A model generated the notes under the pieces. The model had not been told where the DNA came from and did not search any database. It was given only the letters and a program-made list of their open reading frames with translations. Positions 51,755 to 60,000 of a DNA stretch of 60,000 nt are shown in pieces; position 1 is the first letter of the stretch, and each line of letters begins with the position of its first letter. Origin of the DNA: Nymphaea colorata. Taxonomy: Eukaryota; Streptophyta; Magnoliopsida; Nymphaeales; Nymphaeaceae. Both the position numbers and the translations under genes were made by a program. The stretch covers positions 7,665,886 to 7,725,885 of the forward strand of contig NC_045144.1 of the NCBI RefSeq assembly GCF_008831285.2. Reading direction: 5' to 3'.

Positions 51755-52395
51755 TTGAAACTTAATTATTAAAATGTTTTTTGAAATCCAACCTCATGAT
51801 TTTGATGAAAGACGTATATTAAGTTCTTACTTAAATAATATTTTTTTAATAGTAAAAAAATGAATGGCTCTCACAACGTCAGAATTTTGGTATTATAAAG
51901 ACTAATTTTTTTACAAGGACTGACTTAAAATTAAGCATGATTTATAGCCAATTAATGTTCATAAACACACGGAAGGTTCATATTTTGTTTGAAAAATTTT
52001 TTACCCTGAAATTAGGAGGTATGGTTTTTATTTCTTACCCAAGTGGTATGATAGCTACCCATCACTATATATAAATATATATAAAGGAGATGAAGAAACA
52101 TTATGTTTATCCTATTTCTAATCCCTATCAAGCATTATCCTATTTCTAATCTGTTTATAAAAACTTTTAAAATAAATCATACTTTAGTTCAAGTCATTTT
52201 TGTCCAAAAAAAAAAAAACTTTATACTACCAAAGTTTTGATGCTATAAGAGCCACTCATTTTTTGTTACTATTAAATAAATATTATTAAGTAAGACAACC
52301 ACTAACTTATTCTCATCAAATCACCCTTAAGATCACATCTATAAGGATAGACTTCGAAAATAATATTTTAATACGTAATTTCAATAGGTTTGGTT
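51755..52395. mobile_element. foldback element of the AT-rich family
   Basis: The arms at about 51755-51980 and 52150-52395 are inverted copies. Shared blocks include AAATAATATTTTTTTAATAG (left) against the reverse complement of the right, and ATGAATGGCTCTCACAACGT against ATGAGTGGCTCTTATAGCAT. No reading frame is present. It looks like a non-autonomous element or two copies inserted head to head. Confidence 0.55.
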
Positions 52396-54892
52396 TTTGT
52401 CTTGCACACCAGTGGTTCAGTTTTTAATTATTTATATATATATATATATATTTATTTATTTATTTATTTATGGTTTCCTATTTCTAAAGGCTAAGTTTTC
52501 ACATTGGGAAGAATTTAGAAGCAGGCCATTTTCCTATCCCCTCTCCCTATCAAGATTTATCACATATTCAAATAGAAGAAATGCTTTCTTAAGGGGTGTT
52601 TGATAAGGTCAGAGTTGTAGAATTATGAAATCAACATTCTTATTTTTTGACGATTTGTGTTGTCAAGCAAAAAGTTTTGATTTAAGAATTATAGGTTCAA
52701 AATTCAGAAATTGTGATTTTACCTCAGGGGTAGAATTATGATTCCAAAATTTTAGAATTTTTTTTATTTTTTATGATTTTAATTCATCAATTCTAATTTC
52801 TATTTTATGAAACACATCATTTTCAATTCTGGAATCAAAATTTCAGACTATCAAACAAAAAGAGAAAGTAGAAGTGAAATTTCATTCCAATACCAATTTA
52901 ATGTGGAATTTTGTTTCTAGAATCTTCTTCGTAATCGATTATATATATATATATATATTGAAAAATAAAAATGTAGATGTTAAAAATTTCGTTTGGCCAT
53001 CATGAAAATTTTGAAAAATATATATAATGTGATCGGTTGAAAGATTTTTTATAAATTTTCTGTGGGCTTGATATATGTATATAATATTGCCGGTGGATGT
53101 GGCATTTATTTATTTGAGTGAAATCATTGAGAAGATCTGTTTTGTGGGTAGAATTTATACTGAGCCCACCTGGATGCATTTGCTCGAACTTGGGGCTCAG
53201 ATTTCTTCCAGGTGGGTCAGGACCCACTTCTTTAGAGTCCGCACGAATCTTATTCCTCGCCCAGATTGAAGCCGGCGAGTCTCCTGGCTCCAAATCTTAT
53301 ACGTGGCTTTTTTTCCGGCCAATGAATTTTTGCTCCCCGCCAAGTCGGAGGTGTTACATTTTGATTTCTCTTCTTTCGTCGTCTGATTTCCCTTGATAAG
53401 TTAATATATAAATACATTAAAAAGAGGGGCAATTTAGATTCAGGTGCTGCAATAATTTTCAGATACTGACTCATTTATTTACCTGTTTATTTATTCAGGT
53501 TTGAATCTGAATTTTTGCCTTAAAATCAGTTTCGTATAATTCAACACCATTCATTTTGGAAGTTGGTTTTTAATAAACAATATTGTGGCTGGGATTCAAT
53601 CCTGTACCTTAAAATCTGATTCATATTTCGAATATAAAATTTCGATCTGGATATGACTTAGGTCATCTTTTTGTGGGTGGATCTCAAATTTGTATTTAAA
53701 GACGTGAATGTCCGAAAAACCAAACATAGGCACACAAATTTCACCGATTGTTGAGTTCACGTTGCTCACAAGAATCGAACTGATGACGTGTGACTCGCAG
53801 GAATCAAACTAACGAGATGACCCTTAAGCACAATCAACTATGCTACGTCCCGTATCTATCACGATGCAAGTCAAGTCGACAGATACTTTGCTTGTTAAGC
53901 TGCAGAGCTTTTAAGTTGCCAAACAATGGTCACATTCAGGGTTTTTTTGTCGCAGGGATCAAACTATTGTTTTAAAATTTTAATAGGGTCGAAATATAAA
54001 TTTTTAAAATTTATATATATATTAAATTAAAATCTTTCATGTTTATATATAAATTTTTAAAGTTTTTAAAATCCGAGTCATTCAATTGTTGATGGAATGA
54101 CTCGGCTAAAGGTGAGGAACCCTTTGGTGTGATCGGGTTTATGTTTATTAAATCGTGGCAGGTAGACTTAAACATTTCAAAATATTTATTAGTTAAAGTA
54201 AAGCAAGTGACAAAATACTTACCTCATCCCAACTTGCCCGCAATCTTAGAGAGAGAGAGAGAGAGAGAGAGATTATCATCTTAGATCTAGAAAGATGACC
54301 AAGTTGGTCCAATTAAAAAATAAGCAGTCTGCGAGAAATTAGGGTTTTCAATAATTAATTAAAGTTTTTAATAGTTAATTATGAAAAAGAAAGCTCAGCG
54401 TATCCGAAAAGTACTCATCAAACAAAAGGCCAAAAAAAGGAAGAAAAAATCTTATCCGGCGCAAACGCTGGATTATCGCCTTGTCTGCCAATATGACCAA
54501 TATCAACATCAATCATTAAGTAGAAAGAGACTCATTTTTAATTCACTTTTTCACATTATTTGAACATTCACTTTAATTTATGTAGCACAATCTTTTTTAA
54601 GTCATTTTTGTAAAAAGAAATTAATCTTTCTATTATGAAAAACTGGTTGTTATAAGATAAGGTCTTGTGTACATACAATATAAGGGACTTGATAACACTC
54701 TCCCAAGGACTCAGAATCACAAAACTCCAGGACGAGTAGTCTCAGGTGTCTCAAGAAATCAAGACTCACTTTGACCAAGGGGACCTACACTAGATTTGGC
54801 GCTGGAACTTAAGTTGGTCACATGGAGGGTTGGTTCGAGAATCGCCCCAGTCCGCTTCGGTCGCTAGGCATGAGTCAAGGTTGGTTAGTTTC
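52396..54892. other. intergenic sequence
   Basis: No gene is supported. A TTTA tetranucleotide run lies at about 52450-52473, a (TA)n run at about 52940-52959 and (GA)n at 54249-54272. A possible MITE lies at 52592-52865. A GC-richer patch at 53155-53360 has no recognisable product. Confidence 0.35.
52592..52865. mobile_element. possible hAT-like MITE
   Basis: Left end AAGGGGTGTTTGATAAGGTC and right end GACTATCAAACA resemble GTGTTTGATA-type MITE termini. The interior has several ATTCTAGAATT-like inverted phrases. Ends are imperfect and no target duplication was found. Confidence 0.3.
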
Positions 54893-54900
54893 GTCCCTAA

Positions 54901-55044
54901 CTAGGCCCAACTCAATTCAATTTGCCCCTATTCAACTCGACTACTCGACTAGGCCCAACTCAATTCAATTTGCCCCTATTCAACTCGACTACTCGACTAG
55001 GCCCAACTCAATTCAATTTGCCCCTATTCAACTGGACTCGACTC
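54901..55044. repeat. 48-bp minisatellite, three copies
   Basis: Units start at 54901, 54949 and 54997, each beginning CTAGGCCCAACTCAATTCAA. The first two are nearly identical and the third diverges at its end. Since 48 is a multiple of three, the surrounding open frame gains a repeated 16-residue unit. That frame has no other sign of being a gene. Confidence 0.92.
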
Positions 55045-55451
55045 GACACGACTCGGCCCGGACTTGTTCAGGTCAGACTGGTTTAAACCTTCACCTACAA
55101 CAAAAAAAAATAATAAATGGGAAAAAAAAAACAAAATGGTCAGGTCGTCAATCGGGTGGGGCCCGGCCTTCGAGGGGTCCCTCTCCGTCGCGTACATGCC
55201 AGCGACCGAAAGGACAGGCTCCTTGAATAATGTGTGAACGAATGACGTCATCTCTTACGTCACCCGCAAAACCTAACTCCTTTGGACCCATCATCGAACC
55301 ATTATCAATCAAATGATGCCATCAAATCCCTTTCAAATACATTGTGATTTCCTTTTTCTTTTTTCTTTTTTTTTTCTTGTACATCAAATTATTTTGTGAC
55401 AGCACTTCTAACTCTTCCTTCATAATCATATTTTTTATAATTCGGTGAGCT

Positions 55452-55452
<1 letters not shown>

Positions 55453-55499
<47 letters not shown>
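55453..55499. repeat. (TA)n microsatellite
   Basis: About 23 TA units, seen directly. Confidence 0.94.
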
Positions 55500-55504
<5 letters not shown>

Positions 55505-57389
55505 TTATAGATAAATAAGAATTACTTATTTTTATAGTATTATTTAAGGTAATTTCTTTTGTTTATATACTAATACCTTTCAAATTTTAAAGCTTTATAA
55601 CTTATGCTCTTTAGCTACAATTTTCTGACTTAGAGGCAGAATGGACTTAGAACCAAACATGTCGAGACCCTATTGCCTGCTTTGCAAAGAAACTTCTCTT
55701 AACAATACTTTCATTAATTAAACCAAATTGTTTTTTTAAGAAATGACGGTCAATTCACATTTATTGGAGGTTTCTAATTACTTCTTTGTTTTTTTTTTAA
55801 ATATATATATATATATATATATTTATTTATTTATTTGAAAAATTAAATCGTTACTCTAACTTTTCAAAATCATTTGTCATCTAATAAAAGCATTTGATCG
55901 ATAATGACGTACCGTTTAAAGAAAAGAAAATAATTCAAATAACGGAAATATCTATTATACATTTTTCTTTTATTTTTATCTCAATTATTTGTATGAACAA
56001 AAATATGTATAAATATTAAAAACAATTAATTTTTTTAAGAGAAACGACTGAGTTTCATGGATGGGTCAGACTGCCGACTCGATGATACGTTATTTGTCTC
56101 CCTGCCGACTCAAGGTTGTGGTTTCTAATCTACTCTTCCTGAAAAACTCCTCCCGAAATTTTTAGTAGCTTCCAGAAAAACGGAAGGAGCTATGTGAAAT
56201 TTTTAAAAACTTATAACCGCTAAACTTTATTTTGTTAAGATTTGGAGGACGTCCAACTGCCTCCAAGGCCAAGCCAGTCAAAAACATTCCTCAAAGAAAT
56301 ATTTCTGTGAAATTTCGAAATAAATAAAATGTAATTGCCGCCTCGACCGTGTGGTGTCCGTATCGGTGTCGGCTCCTCTCCAAAACGATCCGGATAAAAA
56401 TGCATGACCTCCGATTTTATCCTTATGACTTGTGTCGCCCGATTCAGTTCAATTAATATTATCTTAAAAGAATAACAGTTTTTTTTTTTCTTTTCTCAAT
56501 TTAAGAAAAACATACTGTTATTGCTTGTATATCAAGTTCCAGTTCCAATTCTATTCATTATATTTATTATATATGTATATATAACTATTTTTGGAGACAG
56601 ACAATTAATTAACTTATGCACATCAATATTGTTTCCAATACATCTACGAGACGGTGTACGACGGCAGATTAGTTTTGTGTATATTTGAATCGGTATGTGT
56701 ATCTTACTTAGGGATGTCAATATATTCGATTTGAATCGAATATGTGACCGATTCGATCCTCAAAAAATTGGATGTGAAAAAAAATTAATACTTGATTAAA
56801 AATTGGATTAGATTTGGATTCCAATATACATAAATATTCTATCAGATTCGGATATGGATTTAGATTGGATTCATTTTTAGATAAATATCCTGTATCAAAT
56901 GCTATTAAATTTTGAAAATTGACAAGATGTGGTTCAAAATTGTGATTTAAATTCAAATACAAATATAAAAAATTGTGATTTGGATTCACATATAAATATA
57001 AAAATTGCGATTCGGATTCAGATATCCCAACTCCCTATCCGTATTACTATTCCAACCGCCTCGGAGGGTGAGAACTGAGGAGTTCAAACGCGTATAAACC
57101 CTAAATTGCTCATTCGAGCCGTCGAGAGAGGCAGGTGCACTTTGTTTGCTTTTGACCAAAAGCCGCTTCATTCAAACGCGGCGCAAACAAGTCAAAGATT
57201 GTTAGCTTCTCTTCTGCGTATCAAAGAGCGGATCAAGTTTTCCCTTGTTAAGTTCAACCACTTCAAATTCCTCCTCTTTTTCCTTTATTCACCGTCAAAA
57301 TTTGCTCGGTAGACAGAGCCCTTGTAACTATCACCTAGAGAGAGAAAGCTAGAGAGAGCTTTTCTTGATTATTTTGAAATAATGTCACA

Positions 57390-57390
57390 T

Positions 57391-57432
<42 letters not shown>

Positions 57433-57475
57433 TAAAGAGAGAGAGAGAGAGAGAAAGAGAAAGAGAGAGAGAAAG
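57390..57475. repeat. (TA)n(GA)n microsatellite
   Basis: An interrupted TA run to about 57434, then an interrupted GA run. Seen directly. Confidence 0.93.
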
Positions 57476-57534
57476 AGTAATTGCCTCAAAATAAATTGTT
57501 TAAACACTTGTTTGCACAATCCAATGCTACTAAT

Positions 57535-57760
57535 GTAACTTCAACAACGATTTGACGATAAACATACATTAAGTTAATCATCTTATTAGTAGAACCAATG
57601 CGTACGGCTCTTATAACATCAAAATTTGGCTCCTAAAAGCTTAATATTTGTTATAAAAACAACTTGAAATATAATGTTTATAGACATCTGTATTATGTCC
57701 ATATTTTGTTTAAAATACATTTTTAAGTGGTCTGAATTAAGAATGTTAAGTGGTCCGAGA
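57535..57760. repeat. AT-rich repeat family, distant copy
   Basis: Shares with 51796-51990 the order TTAAGTTNNTNNTCTTATTA-like, CGGCTCTTATAACATCAAAA, then a CATATTTTGTTTAAAA block. It is a diverged relative of the foldback element at 51.8-52.4 kb. Confidence 0.45.
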
Positions 57761-57767
57761 AATACGA

Positions 57768-57805
57768 ATATATATATATATATGTGTGTGTGCGCGCATG
57801 CGCGC
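57768..57805. repeat. 38-nt alternating purine-pyrimidine tract
   Basis: AT, then GT, then CG alternation without interruption, ending in the palindrome GCGCGCATGCGCGC (57792-57805). Such tracts are prone to Z-DNA. It lies about 435 bp above the SERAT start codon. Confidence 0.85.
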
Positions 57806-58051
57806 TCATTGAAGCATGCCTCTTTAGAATGCAATAACACATTGTTGGAGCCACTTATCGGCAAATATCTACAAGTGGGACCTCCTCAAAAAAAAATATT
57901 TTTACAGAAAAATAGGTCAAGCGGTTGGTAAGAAAGCCAATCAGCCCACAACTCTGTAAAAACGACTCAACCATAAAATAATGTCAGGTTCCTATAGGTT
58001 ATCATATAATTCAGCAACATTCTGGGCCCCTTCAATAAGCAATATGCCTGC

Positions 58052-58080
58052 CCAATGGCAAAATCTGCATCTATATATAT
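58052..58080 (+). promoter_or_regulatory. CCAAT and TATA boxes of the SERAT gene
   Basis: CCAAT at 58052-58056 precedes a clear TATA box (CTATATATAT, 58071-58080). Transcription would start near 58105-58112. The leader of about 95 nt contains a CT run at about 58153-58168. Confidence 0.65.
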
Positions 58081-58202
58081 CCCCCACCCCAACCCAGGTC
58101 CATAGCTCCTCAGGGAAGCTTCTACCTCTGCACTAGATCAACAACTTCTCTTCCTCTCTCTCTCTCTTGCTAACTGCTTCTCCTCCATCTCAGAAAACAT
58201 CA

Positions 58203-59132
58203 ATGGCCACCTGTGTCGACTGCCTGCGCTCCGGCGTCGTCGCCGACCCACTTTCCAAGGACGTGCCGGCGTCCATTTACGACTTCGCCGAGCTCTCGAG
58301 CGCTTACCACCATTCTAAGAACGAGGAAAAGGACGAACTGTGGCACAGGATGAGGGAGGAGGCCAGGAAGGATGTGGAACAAGAGCCCGTCCTGGGAAGC
58401 TACTACGTCTGTGCCATACTCGCCCATGGGTCCCTAGAGAGTGCACTGGCCACCCACCTGGGGTACCGCCTCGCCACGCCCAACCTGCCCGGCCCCAACC
58501 TGGCCGAGGTCATCCTCACCGTGCTTCTCGACGATCGCGCCATCCGGAAGGCGATCCGGGAGGACATGAAGGCCATCAAGGAAAGAGACCCTGCCTGCGT
58601 TAGCTACGTTCAGATCATGCTCAACTTCAAGGGGTTCCTCGCCATCCAGGCGCACCGGGTGGCTCACAGGCTGTGGCTCACCGGCCGTGTGCCGCTGGCG
58701 CTGGTCATCCAGAACCGGGTGTCCGAGGTCTTTGCCGTGGACATCCACCCCGGTGCAAGGATCGGTAAGGGGGTGCTCCTGGACCATGCTACCGGGACCG
58801 TGATCGGCGAGACCGCCGTCATCGGCGACAATGTGTCGATCTTGCACAACGTGACGCTCGGCGGTACCGGAAAGTGCAGCGGCGACCGGCACCCCAAGAT
58901 TGGGGATGGGGTCCTGGTTGGTGCAGGTACGCATGTGTTGGGAAACGTCAAGATCGGCCATGGGGCTAAGATCGGGGCCGGGTCGGTCGTGCTGAAGGAG
59001 GTGCCGGAACGAACCACCGCGGTAGGAAACCCGGCGAGATTGTTGGGTGGGAGAAACAACCCAATCAAGCTGACCAAGATTCCGAGCTTCACCATGGATC
59101 ACACCTACGAGTGGTGTGACTATGTCATCTAA
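58203..59132 (+). CDS. SERAT1;1: serine O-acetyltransferase, cytosolic type
   Basis: An intact single-exon gene of 309 residues, ending TAA at 59130-59132. It transfers acetyl from acetyl-CoA to L-serine, giving O-acetylserine for cysteine synthesis. The start is the ATG in CATCAATGGCC. The open frame extends upstream but begins with TTG there. The N-terminal alpha-helical domain (about 46-145, with LWHRMREEARKDVEQEPVLG) precedes a left-handed beta-helix of hexapeptide repeats (about 175-270). Family catalytic residues are present: Asp180 in VDIHPGA and His195 in LLDHATG. LGGTGK (219-224) is the acetyl-CoA-binding loop region. There is no transit peptide. MATCVDCLRSG resembles the start of Arabidopsis SERAT1;1, a cytosolic isoform, from memory. 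The C-terminal Ile in DYVI, needed for docking on O-acetylserine (thiol) lyase, is kept, but the tail just before it is about three residues shorter than usual. Confidence 0.95.
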   Translation: MATCVDCLRSGVVADPLSKDVPASIYDFAELSSAYHHSKNEEKDELWHRMREEARKDVEQEPVLGSYYVCAILAHGSLESALATHLGYRLATPNLPGPNLAEVILTVLLDDRAIRKAIREDMKAIKERDPACVSYVQIMLNFKGFLAIQAHRVAHRLWLTGRVPLALVIQNRVSEVFAVDIHPGARIGKGVLLDHATGTVIGETAVIGDNVSILHNVTLGGTGKCSGDRHPKIGDGVLVGAGTHVLGNVKIGHGAKIGAGSVVLKEVPERTTAVGNPARLLGGRNNPIKLTKIPSFTMDHTYEWCDYVI

Positions 59133-60000
59133 ATTTACTAAGAAACTAATCATCTTGTCGGTGTGCTCTTTTTTAAGTTTTCTTCTTCTTCTTCTCCCTC
59201 TTCCCCTCCTCTCCTTAAAAGTTGGTGGTGTCATACCAATATTTTCAGTCGCTCGCTGAAAATTATAATGCAGAATCTTTCTTGTATACTCTTTCTCTTT
59301 ATATGTATATTTATATAATTTACTTTCCTTTTTCCTAATTTGATATTTTAATAATTTAATTGCTCAGCAATACCAACTATCTTGGGTCCCTTACTTCGAG
59401 GCACATGGACACACAGGCCTGCCCACATGATAGGAGGAACCATTTTTTTTTTCTTTTGCTAAGTCCTACGATACATTATTATTATTATTTCCTGGTTGAA
59501 GCTTGACCATGGCGGATTAATTCCCCCAACAAGTTGAACAACTTGTGATGCTGATTCAATTGAGAAGACAGGAAATAAATTCTCAAGTTGGTGTTTGAAT
59601 CGTAAAGTAGATTCCTAAAATACTAGGTGGTCAATCTCCAGTAGTAAAACACTTTTACAGTACATCATTCAACTTGAGTATTGCGCTATTTACAATTTAG
59701 AAAGTATCGCCCAACAAAAATCAAACTAAGGACACATTATATGAGCGCTCCTCAAACCGACCAACTAAGTTACATTCTTGGGCACAGAACTTTTTTACCA
59801 TGTTCAAACATGGAACGCTTTACAACCACACCCAAATCAAATTCAAATACTTGATCAATCATCAAATAGTTTTTTTTTTTTTCTAGTTACATAAACATTA
59901 ATTGTACTAGCCAGCTTTATGCTCAAGTCCGAAGACTGGGTTCGGGCAGAAAAGATGGCTGGATGAGGAAAGAGTGGCGCGCTCGAGCCTATGTTTGAGC
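59133..60000. other. 3' flank of the SERAT gene and intergenic sequence
   Basis: The first 150-200 bases are the likely 3' untranslated region (CT-rich run at about 59180-59215, then TATAATGC and TGTATACTC as possible polyadenylation context). Beyond about 59320 nothing coding is seen. Confidence 0.45.

Larger units (their letters stand above)
55053..57530. other. intergenic sequence
   Basis: No gene is supported. It contains (TA)n tracts at 55453-55499 and 55801-55822. A stretch of GATTCGGATATGGATTTAG-type wording lies at about 56720-57030. Confidence 0.4.

Noticed and set aside
54822-54860. GGTTCGAGAATC considered as a tRNA B box
   Set aside because: No A box, acceptor stem or anticodon arm can be placed upstream. 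No tRNA gene is supported anywhere in the window.
54822-55226. 134-codon ORF containing the 48-bp repeats
   Set aside because: There is no conserved composition outside the repeats, and the open frame follows from a repeat length divisible by three.
58434-59234. 266-codon minus-strand ORF
   Set aside because: It is antisense to the serine acetyltransferase gene and has no motif of its own.

Overview
This window looks like nuclear DNA from a flowering plant. Three kinds of evidence support that. Two genes have products I recognise as plant proteins: an F-box protein of the STERILE APETALA type and a cytosolic-type serine O-acetyltransferase. The exons are GC-rich islands in an AT-rich background, with plant-type splice sites. 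The background holds many (TA)n, (GA)n and (CT)n microsatellites, MITEs, solo LTRs and decayed Copia elements. I cannot name the species.

Layout. At 1-4.7 kb on the minus strand is the first exon of a plant-conserved gene (4177 down to about 3850), with a short upstream ORF whose stop overlaps the main start. Two weak downstream exon candidates lie at 1410-1501 and 410-501. From 4.8 to 12.4 kb is gene-free repeat sequence: two inverted copies of one MITE (6501-7040 and 8547-8919, the second with an 8-bp target-site duplication), a 96-bp direct repeat and a 273-bp solo LTR with an intact 5-bp duplication. From 12.66 to 22.7 kb is the SAP-like gene on the minus strand. Exon 1 is 22287-22514, the intron is about 8.5 kb and full of microsatellites and small repeats, and exon 2 is 12661-13791. 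The spliced product is 452 residues. Its proximal promoter has a TATA-like box, an E2F-type site and a bZIP-type ACGT element inside a GC-rich island.

From 23 to 38.5 kb is very AT-rich repeat sequence: a 39-nt-armed hairpin, a second probable solo LTR, a decayed frame with a capsid-like zinc-knuckle pattern, and two LTR/primer-binding-site junctions of decayed Copia elements. From 38.5 to 51 kb is mixed intergenic DNA holding a dead Copia reverse transcriptase (minus strand, about 44.9-45.6 kb) and two unassigned exon-like pieces (46.3-46.5 and about 47.0-47.1 kb). From 51 to 57.8 kb is an AT-rich foldback repeat family and a 48-bp minisatellite. At 58.2-59.1 kb on the plus strand is the intact, intronless serine O-acetyltransferase gene, with a CCAAT/TATA promoter and a 38-nt alternating purine-pyrimidine tract upstream.

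The recognised genes are not a functional cluster. SAP-type proteins are substrate receptors of SCF ubiquitin ligases in organ growth and flower development. Serine acetyltransferase makes O-acetylserine for cysteine synthesis. Nothing suggests shared regulation. All identifications rest on reading the translations by eye and on remembered family features; no database search was run.
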